A stretch of 5,524 nucleotides of DNA from Verrucomicrobiales bacterium. Lineage in GTDB: Bacteria > Verrucomicrobiota > Verrucomicrobiia > Verrucomicrobiales > Akkermansiaceae. The translations under genes and the position numbers were made by a program. The notes below the pieces were generated by a model that worked only from the letters and a program-made list of their open reading frames with translations, ran no database searches and was not told where the DNA came from. The DNA is taken from assembly GCA_003527555.1 (NCBI GenBank), contig DPWT01000119.1:1-5524 (forward strand), written 5' to 3'. Positions 1-4,303 of this stretch are shown piece after piece; position 1 is the stretch's first letter; each line of letters opens with the position of its first letter.

Positions 1-519
1 AGTAACTATGTTCTAACGCTTACAATCCCCGCTGCGGGTGTGACCCAGCATGGAGTCACATTTTCATGCGATCAATTTCCTGCCATTACTCAAAATTTTG
101 ATATAAATGTGATCAGCTCCTTTGTAAGTTTCGTGGCAGAGCTTACTGATGCTACCCCCACGGGTGATAGTGATCTAGATGGCATTGGTAATTTATTAGA
201 ATATGCCTTTGGGGGTGACCCATCTACACCATCACATTTGCTGGCAGAGACCAGCATTCCGCTACTCCCAGAGCTTAAAATGGTGAATGGCATCATACAG
301 CTGTCATACCTACGCCATAAAGATTACGTGGAACGCGCTATCAGCTACGACCTTAAATCAACCATCACAATGGCAACCGGCACTTGGGCTAATGCTTCTT
401 CGCTGATTACCAAAACCACAGTGAATTCGATAAATACCGAATTTGAACAAGTCACTTATGAACTTTCAAATACCTCAAATCATCAGTTTTTTAGAATCGA
501 TATTACACTCAACGAATGA
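1..519 (+). CDS. C-terminal part of a large secreted/surface protein with a DxDxDG tail domain (5' end outside the window)
   Basis: The frame is open from base 1 to the TGA at 517-519, giving 172 visible residues, so the gene enters from the left. A GTG at 40 is in frame, but nothing suggests it is a start. Visible residues 56-74 (bases 166-222) read DSDLDGIGNLLEYAFGGDP, an Asp/Gly calcium-loop-like motif followed by an 'NLLEYAFGGDP' helix. Further on come 'LSYLRHKDYVERAISYDLK', a Trp-containing strand and the ending 'HQFFRIDITLNE'. From general knowledge, this arrangement forms the C-terminal end of many very large secreted or cell-surface proteins of Verrucomicrobiota/Opitutia, often with beta-rich adhesin or hydrolase regions upstream. 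The function of the whole protein cannot be judged from this fragment. It converges on recA. Confidence 0.75.
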   Translation, partial: SNYVLTLTIPAAGVTQHGVTFSCDQFPAITQNFDINVISSFVSFVAELTDATPTGDSDLDGIGNLLEYAFGGDPSTPSHLLAETSIPLLPELKMVNGIIQLSYLRHKDYVERAISYDLKSTITMATGTWANASSLITKTTVNSINTEFEQVTYELSNTSNHQFFRIDITLNE

Positions 520-634
520 GCTAGGCTAGTGTAAGAAAAACCTTACTCACACACTAATCTAAATCGACGGTGGTTATTTTAAATCAACAATAATAGAAAT
601 ATAGCAGCCTATCGAACCGAAAACACTGAACTAA

Positions 635-670
635 CTCTTCATTAATAAATTATAATTTATCAATGAAGAG
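635..670. terminator. 36-bp near-perfect palindrome between convergent genes; probable bidirectional terminator
   Basis: The left arm CTCTTCATT (635-643) is exactly complementary to AATGAAGAG (662-670). After a single mismatch (644 A against 661 C) the symmetry continues through ATAAAT (645-650, bar the innermost bases) to the centre at 652/653. An RNA from either strand could form a stem of 9 bp, one mismatch and 6 bp with a TATA loop. It lies between the 3' ends of the secreted-protein gene (stop at 519) and recA (stop at 707), where a shared terminator is expected. The stem is AT-rich at the top, and neither side has a good U-tract, so it is not a textbook intrinsic terminator. A protein-binding site is the alternative. 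Confidence 0.5.
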
Positions 671-706
671 GGAACAGTAATATGACGTGAATGGATACAG
701 TTCACA

Positions 707-1870
707 CTAAGCATTTTCAGCAGCCATCGATTCTTTAACTTTCACCTCAATTTCAGCGTATAACGCATCATCCTCCTTCAGGGCCACCTTGGCAGCGTCG
801 CGTCCTTGAGCCAGCTGGTTTCCAGAATAGCTGAACCATGAACCACGTTTCTGCACTATATCGTATTCCAACGCGAGATCGAGCATCGAACCAACTGAGG
901 AGATCCCCTCATTATACATAATATCGAATTCAGCCTCGGTAAATGGTGCTGCCACTTTGTTTTTGACGATCTTAATGCGTGTGCGGTTTCCGGTTACGGT
1001 TCCATCGGTAGCCTTTATCTGCCCAATACGACGAATGTCGACGCGTACTGAAGAGAAAAATTTAAGAGCCCTGCCACCAGGGGTAGTCTCCGGATTACCA
1101 AACATAACACCGATTTTTTCACGGATTTGGTTAGTGAAGATACAGGTAGTGCGTGCCTTGGAAATAAGGGCCGTGAGCTTACGCATCGCTGCGCTCATTA
1201 AGCGGGCCTGTGTGCCCACTGTACTGTCACCTATTTCACCTGCGAGCTCTTGCTTGGTAACTAATGCAGCCACAGAATCGAGAACGACTACGTCGATAGC
1301 ATTGGAACGTACCAGTGTTTCAACAATCTGAAGTGCTTCCTCACCAGAGTTTGGCTGCGAGACTAACAAGTCATCAATATTTACACCGAGTTTGGCTGCA
1401 TATGCAGGATCGAGTGCATGTTCAACATCGACAAATGCTGCAAGCCCGCCGCGTTTCTGTGCCTGAGCGATAACGGTAAGAGTGAGGGTTGTTTTTCCGG
1501 ACGATTCGGGCCCATAAATTTCGACAACACGACCGCGAGGAAACCCTCCAACTCCAAGAGCACGGTCAATGAGCAAATTACCGGTGGGAATGACGTCAAC
1601 ATCGACACGATGACCGTCGCCAAGTCGCATAATAGCGGTTTCTCCAAAATCTTTTTGTATCTGAGATATTGCAAGATCGAGATTTTTCTTTCGCGCGGCT
1701 GCAAGTTTTTCCTCGGCAGCAGAATTTTTATTAGTAGGCATTTTAGACTTAGTTTTAGTAGTAGAGGAAGTTGATGTAGCCGGAATACCTTCGGCTCCAT
1801 TGGCCACTTGGGCAGTTGATTTGCTGGCGGAAGAATTGGCTGATGTGGTTTTAACGGTTGCGGTGCTCAT
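707..1870 (-). CDS. recA: RecA recombinase with an extended Ser/Thr-rich N-terminus
   Basis: RecA forms ATP-dependent filaments on single-stranded DNA, carries out strand exchange, and triggers LexA self-cleavage in the SOS response. The protein has 387 residues. Walker A is GPESSGKTT at 120-128 (K126 matches E. coli K72). Catalytic E150 lies in VDVEHALDP, and Walker B is [10 protein letters not shown] at 194-203. Q248 lies in TNQIR, and DNA-binding loop L2 is [10 protein letters not shown] at 257-266. The RecA core aligns without visible breaks at an offset of 54 residues from E. coli RecA. Residues 1-50 are low complexity: 22 Ser/Thr, 6 Lys and only one acidic residue. The ATG at 1870 has no Shine-Dalgarno. 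The in-frame M44 (codon 1741-1739) is an alternative start that would give a 344-residue, near-standard RecA, but it also lacks a Shine-Dalgarno. The C-terminus has only a short acidic tail. The gene is divergent from the hydrolase gene and has LexA-like boxes upstream. Confidence 0.98.
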   Translation of the reverse strand: MSTATVKTTSANSSASKSTAQVANGAEGIPATSTSSTTKTKSKMPTNKNSAAEEKLAAARKKNLDLAISQIQKDFGETAIMRLGDGHRVDVDVIPTGNLLIDRALGVGGFPRGRVVEIYGPESSGKTTLTLTVIAQAQKRGGLAAFVDVEHALDPAYAAKLGVNIDDLLVSQPNSGEEALQIVETLVRSNAIDVVVLDSVAALVTKQELAGEIGDSTVGTQARLMSAAMRKLTALISKARTTCIFTNQIREKIGVMFGNPETTPGGRALKFFSSVRVDIRRIGQIKATDGTVTGNRTRIKIVKNKVAAPFTEAEFDIMYNEGISSVGSMLDLALEYDIVQKRGSWFSYSGNQLAQGRDAAKVALKEDDALYAEIEVKVKESMAAENA

Positions 1871-1897
1871 GACAATAGTTTGTTTTAATATTCATCA

Positions 1898-1925
1898 CAT
1901 ATATCGCATTGTTATGATACGTCAA
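1898..1925 (-). promoter_or_regulatory. Candidate proximal recA promoter
   Basis: On the - strand, TTGACG (1925-1920, five of six against TTGACA) is followed after 16 bp by TATATG (1903-1898, four of six against TATAAT). It would give a leader of about 20 nt. It sits just downstream of the LexA-like boxes, so it could be a basal promoter that is less tightly controlled. It is an alternative or a companion to the distal promoter, and sequence alone cannot choose between them. Confidence 0.35.
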
Positions 1926-1935
1926 CACAAAAAGC

Positions 1936-1978
1936 TGTTCGAAAGAATAGTGTTATATAGAACATGTTCGTATGAAGC
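1936..1978 (-). promoter_or_regulatory. Tandem LexA-like operator boxes (two strong, one weak) upstream of recA
   Basis: Three abutting 14-bp sites resemble the motif TGTTC-N4-GAACA, which I recall as the Verrucomicrobia LexA consensus, shown experimentally at a recA promoter of that phylum. Box 1 (1936-1949) is TGTTC-GAAA-GAATA, 9 of 10 positions. Box 2 (1951-1964) is TGTTA-TATA-GAACA, 9 of 10. Box 3 (1965-1978) is TGTTC-GTAT-GAAGC, 8 of 10. Centres are 15 and 14 bp apart, about 1.4 helical turns. The junction of boxes 2 and 3 creates the perfect palindrome GAACATGTTC (1960-1969). The sites lie 66-108 bp upstream of the recA start and cover a candidate promoter. LexA repression of recA is inferred from the sequence alone. 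Confidence 0.65.
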
Positions 1979-1980
1979 AA
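1952..1980 (-). promoter_or_regulatory. Candidate distal recA promoter under the LexA-like boxes
   Basis: Read on the - strand, TTGCTT (1980-1975) is followed after 17 bp by TATAAC (1957-1952), which matches the -10 consensus TATAAT at five of six positions. The -35 match is poor, three of six. The -10 lies inside LexA-like box 2, box 3 fills the spacer and the -35, and box 1 covers the expected start region. That is the classical arrangement for repression. It would leave an untranslated leader of roughly 75 nt before recA. Confidence 0.4.
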
Positions 1981-2023
1981 GTTATGACGCAAAAAAAATC
2001 TGGATAAGACAATAATCATGCGC

Positions 2024-2027
2024 AAGG
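2024..2027 (+). promoter_or_regulatory. Ribosome binding site of the MBL-fold hydrolase
   Basis: AAGG lies 7 nt before the ATG at 2035. It is one of the few recognisable Shine-Dalgarno-like sequences in the window, and it supports this start over the out-of-frame ATG at 2018. Confidence 0.5.
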
Positions 2028-2034
2028 TCTGGGC

Positions 2035-2640
2035 ATGGACATTAAAATTAACACTTTTACAGGCGGCATGGCAGAGACAAATGCCTACCTGCTTCAGCGT
2101 GATGATAGAGCTATTCTCATAGACGCGCCACTGGGCGTATGTGATTGGGTAGATTCATTGGGCGTATCGCTGACCGACCTGCTGTTAACACACCAACATT
2201 ATGATCATGTTGAGGATGCAGCGGCATTATCAGCTCAGGGGGTGCGACTTCATGCATATTCTGCATACTCACCAGAGCTCACACTGGAACTATTACTAAA
2301 ACAATCAGGTATCCCCCTCAAAATTGAACCATATCAGGTAGATAATGTGCTGGGTAATAACGCAGAACTCGAGGCAGCGGGTTGGCACTTCCGGCTTGAG
2401 CATGTTCCCGGGCACGCAACGGATAGCTTGGTTTTTTTGACTGATGACCTCGTCTTTGCTGGTGACACCTTATTCGCTGGAGGAGTTGGCCGTGCTGACT
2501 TGCCCGGTGGCGACATGGATTTGCTCACTCAAGGCATCCAAGAAAAAATTCTAAATTTGCCTCCTGAGTCACGGGTATTTCCAGGACACGGACCGCAAAC
2601 CACTGTAGGAAGAGAAATTGAATCCAACCCATTTCTGTAA
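2035..2640 (+). CDS. MBL-fold metallo-hydrolase, glyoxalase II / YcbL-like
   Basis: This is a 201-residue soluble, probably cytoplasmic metallo-beta-lactamase-fold hydrolase. The metal-binding signature THQHYDH gives H53, H55, D57 and H58. Further ligands are H127 in VPGHATDS, D144 in FAGDTLF and H185 in FPGHGP, so the full dinuclear metal site is present. 'GRADLPGGD' (152-160) and the ending 'TTVGREIESNPFL' are typical of short glyoxalase II-like proteins such as E. coli YcbL. These lack the long C-terminal glutathione-binding helices of classical GloB. Likely chemistry is thioester hydrolysis, such as S-lactoylglutathione or a related thiol ester, but members of this family vary widely and the substrate is not proven. 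The start is supported by AAGG at 2024. The gene is divergent from recA across 164 bp, so the LexA-like boxes might also affect it. No convincing intrinsic terminator follows. Confidence 0.9.
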   Translation: MDIKINTFTGGMAETNAYLLQRDDRAILIDAPLGVCDWVDSLGVSLTDLLLTHQHYDHVEDAAALSAQGVRLHAYSAYSPELTLELLLKQSGIPLKIEPYQVDNVLGNNAELEAAGWHFRLEHVPGHATDSLVFLTDDLVFAGDTLFAGGVGRADLPGGDMDLLTQGIQEKILNLPPESRVFPGHGPQTTVGREIESNPFL

Positions 2641-2869
2641 TCGATCAACAATACGCGAATATTCACCCTCTTATCCCATTATGACAATAAAGATCGTTTT
2701 TTGACACAGGACCTCTTGCGTTAGGCGTAGAATAATGTCACCATATCGCTGAGTTACAGCTTTTATCCTCCATAGTCATCGCTGGGCTCACTCTATCTAT
2801 TGGCGTGATAACATGGCTAAATAGATAACGACTCCGTCTATTATCAGCAAATTACAACTAAACAATACA
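2641..2869. other. 229-bp intergenic region with three complementary TCTATT/AATAGA half-sites
   Basis: No gene is evident here. TATCTATT (2794-2801) is the exact inverse of AATAGATA (2820-2827), separated by 18 nt. A third element, TCTATT (2837-2842), could pair instead with AATAGA (2820-2825). Two mutually exclusive hairpins are therefore possible upstream of the next gene, or these may be operator half-sites. TTGACA occurs at 2701-2706, but the nearest -10-like hexamer, TAGAAT (2728-2733), is 21 bp away, which is too far for a normal promoter. No clear promoter was found for the downstream gene. Confidence 0.35.
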
Positions 2870-3274
2870 ATGGAAGAAACATTCGCAAACCCCGATTTCG
2901 GCAAAGATTCTCCGATGAGTGAAACTCACGCATCTCAGAAAGCAGCGGGCGACCTCCGCGCAGCAGCATCAGATAAAGCAAAGCAGATCACCCAAGACGC
3001 TGGTGCCAAAGCTCAACAGCTCAAACAGACCGCAGTAGATAAAGCTCAACAATTTCGCGAATACGCAGGCAGTAAGGCCAACGAGATAAAAGAGACTGCA
3101 GGCGTTAAGGCACAACAATTCAAAGAGGCCGCAGGCGAACAACTTCAGCACAGCCGTGTTAAGGCTCGCGAAGTACATGCCGATGCTGAAGAGTATGTCC
3201 GCCAACACCCTACAAAATCTGTGCTCACTGCACTGGGTGCAGGCATTGTCATCGGCCTGATTTTACGCCGTTAG
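2870..3274 (+). CDS. DUF883 (YqjD/ElaB/YgaM-type) tail-anchored protein with 11-residue repeats
   Basis: This is a 134-residue protein. Residues 34-99 form six consecutive 11-residue units (SDKAKQITQDA, GAKAQQLKQTA, VDKAQQFREYA, GSKANEIKETA, GVKAQQFKEAA, and the diverged GEQLQHSRVKA), which predict a long amphipathic helix. 'EYVRQHPTKSVLTALGAG' (108-125) and one membrane segment (about 117-131) ending in Arg-Arg match the C-terminus of the DUF883 family. In E. coli, YqjD is an inner-membrane, tail-anchored protein that binds ribosomes in stationary phase. The same role here is inferred only. The ATG at 2870 has no Shine-Dalgarno. M16 (ATG at 2915, MSETHASQ) is a reasonable alternative start, because residues 1-15 look unlike the rest. 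The gene heads a yqjD-yqjE-yqjK-like row, and 130 bp separates it from the next gene. Confidence 0.85.
   Translation: MEETFANPDFGKDSPMSETHASQKAAGDLRAAASDKAKQITQDAGAKAQQLKQTAVDKAQQFREYAGSKANEIKETAGVKAQQFKEAAGEQLQHSRVKAREVHADAEEYVRQHPTKSVLTALGAGIVIGLILRR
2969..3166 (+). repeat. Six in-frame 33-bp units encoding LEA-like 11-residue repeats
   Basis: The units correspond to residues 34-99 of the DUF883-type protein. Their shared pattern is roughly G-x-K-A-x-x-(I/L/F)-K/R-x-x-A, resembling group 3 LEA (LEA_4) and apolipoprotein-like 11-mers. Units 2, 3 and 5 share KAQQ(L/F). Conservation is stronger in protein than in DNA, so the duplication is old or under selection. The sixth unit has lost the pattern except for its length and final Ala. 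Confidence 0.7.
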
Positions 3275-3320
3275 TTCAGTCAATTCAAAACTTGATTACC
3301 AACTGCCAGCACAAAAGTGT

Positions 3321-3343
3321 TACGTGCGTCTGCATTTCACGTA
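3321..3343. repeat. Small inverted repeat in the gap between the DUF883 and holin-like genes
   Basis: TACGTG (3321-3326) and CACGTA (3338-3343) are perfectly complementary, separated by 11 nt. There is no U-tract, so it is not an intrinsic terminator. It may be a minor RNA hairpin or a chance match. I see no convincing promoter in the 3275-3404 gap. Confidence 0.25.
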
Positions 3344-3404
3344 TCATACATTGTTTATTGCGCCGCATTTGTCGTTTTGATCTGTATTCTGTTTGTTTCT
3401 GGTC

Positions 3405-3857
3405 ATGAAAGAAAATACTCAACAGCAACAGGACCCATCTCCTCAGCTTGATCATTCAGGCAGAGACGATGATCCCTCAGGAATGTTGAAGCGCGCCGTT
3501 TCCGAGTTTATCTCTGCCCGTGTCGAGCTCACGGCTATCGAAGCGAGAGAAGCAGCTGAGTTCACTGTGCGTAAGTTAGTCTTGGCTCTCGCATTCGTAG
3601 CCTGTATTTTTATCACTTGGATATCCACAATGGCGTGCCTTGTCGGCATTTTTGGCGACTGGGCAGAACAACAACTCGCTAATCACATACCCCACACCCA
3701 CGGCTGGGTAATCGTGCTTGTTGCCCTGGTTATCATCCACGCTATCGTAGCTTCGATTCTCTTAATGCTACTGAAGAAAAAGCCCTCTGCTCCTCTGTTT
3801 GAGCTAACTCGCCAAGAAATAAAAAACGATAAGGTATGGGTAAGAAGGAACAAATAG
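3405..3857 (+). CDS. Superfamily III holin-like membrane protein (DUF1469 / YqjE-type)
   Basis: This is a 150-residue protein from the ATG at 3405; a TTG four codons upstream is less likely. Residues 1-27 are polar and Gln/Asp-rich. Residues 28-57 form an amphipathic helix (LKRAVSEFISARVELTAIEA) of the kind found before the first membrane segment in this family. Two membrane segments follow, about 58-84 and 101-123, with a short loop that includes HIPHTHGW. After KKK comes a basic cytoplasmic tail. The layout matches the 'phage holin superfamily III' family, which despite its name is mostly chromosomal and includes E. coli YqjE. Position directly after a DUF883 gene supports this. No lysis role is implied. 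The 3' end overlaps the next gene by 22 bp, which suggests translational coupling. No Shine-Dalgarno is visible. Confidence 0.8.
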   Translation: MKENTQQQQDPSPQLDHSGRDDDPSGMLKRAVSEFISARVELTAIEAREAAEFTVRKLVLALAFVACIFITWISTMACLVGIFGDWAEQQLANHIPHTHGWVIVLVALVIIHAIVASILLMLLKKKPSAPLFELTRQEIKNDKVWVRRNK

Positions 3858-4216
3858 CCAAGCGCAAACAGGAGCTCACCGCGAAGCTTTCTGAGAACCG
3901 TGTGCTCATCAATACTGGCCGTAACAACGTTAAACAGATGCTTAGCGTAAAAAAACAGCTGCGGAATTTGGTCCTACGTAAACCTAAAGCAATTTTTTTT
4001 GGATCCGTCGGCGCAGGACTGCTCGCCACTTTAGCGCTCAAGCGCCCCAAAAAAACACATAAGAAAAAATCATCAACCATAACTATGGTATTGCTCCGCT
4101 GGGTCTTATCTCTCATGCAGCCGGCAGCTAAGACATGGTTGATAAACCGTGCCAAAATCATATTGGCGCAACAGCTAGAAACACGCCGACGGAGCCAAAC
4201 TCAGACAGATTTATAA
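3836..4216 (+). CDS. Small basic membrane protein, YqjK-like
   Basis: This is a 126-residue, strongly basic protein. Residues 1-50 form a Lys/Arg-rich helical region (KRKQELTAKLSENRVLINTG). A membrane segment at about 52-68 (AIFFGSVGAGLLATLAL) is followed by a polybasic stretch at 69-78 and a second amphipathic or membrane-associated helix (about 83-112) ending 'AKTWLINRAKIILAQQLE'. The size, order of parts and position after a YqjE-type gene resemble E. coli YqjK; sequence similarity is weak and judged by eye. The ATG lies 22 bp inside the preceding gene, with AAGG only 1 nt upstream, so initiation probably depends on coupling. The gene contains a run of eight T (3993-4000) and short A-runs but reads through intact. 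Its function is unknown. Confidence 0.7.
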   Translation: MGKKEQIAKRKQELTAKLSENRVLINTGRNNVKQMLSVKKQLRNLVLRKPKAIFFGSVGAGLLATLALKRPKKTHKKKSSTITMVLLRWVLSLMQPAAKTWLINRAKIILAQQLETRRRSQTQTDL

Positions 4217-4283
4217 GGAGCCGCAAAGACGTTTGATTTTTCCACACGACATCTTCGCTTTCCCCTTTACTCCGCATGTCTGA
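4215..4283 (+). other. Strong Shine-Dalgarno without an adjacent ATG; possible tiny leader ORF
   Basis: AAGGAG (4215-4220) is the best Shine-Dalgarno in the window. It overlaps the stop codon of the YqjK-like gene and lies 83 nt before the lptD-like start. The only nearby start-like codon is TTG at 4233, which would encode a 16-residue peptide ending at TGA 4281-4283. The 12-nt spacing is long. It may be a leader peptide, a ribosome landing site for coupling, or chance. Confidence 0.2.
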
Positions 4284-4303
4284 TACCGACACAATACATC
4301 AGC

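Noticed and set aside
531..546. Hairpin GTAAG/CTTAC as the terminator of the first gene
   Set aside because: The stem is only 5 bp and no U-tract follows. The palindrome at 635-670 is a much better candidate.
639..666. The central 28 bp of the palindrome as a dif/XerCD recombination site
   Set aside because: The length and the AT-rich centre are suggestive, but the arms do not match the XerD-arm consensus TTATGTTAAAT, and the symmetry is much more perfect than in dif sites.
957..1331. Open frame on the + strand inside recA
   Set aside because: It lies wholly within the conserved RecA coding sequence, and its translation has no recognisable domain; it is a shadow of the opposite strand.
1800..2015. 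+ strand open frame of 71 codons crossing the recA start and its upstream region
   Set aside because: It has no family resemblance or ribosome binding site, and it runs through the operator region; it is better explained as chance.
2642..2702. CGATC / GATCG followed by six T as a terminator of the hydrolase gene
   Set aside because: Only 5 bp pair across a 45-nt loop, too weak to support, although the T-run is correctly placed.
3393..3404. TTG start four codons upstream of the holin-like gene
   Set aside because: The ATG at 3405 is the more usual codon, and neither has a Shine-Dalgarno; the extra residues add nothing to the family match.
3405..3857. A prophage lysis cassette, suggested by the holin-like family name
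   Set aside because: No endolysin, spanin or other phage gene is nearby, and the DUF883 neighbour points to the chromosomal YqjE type.
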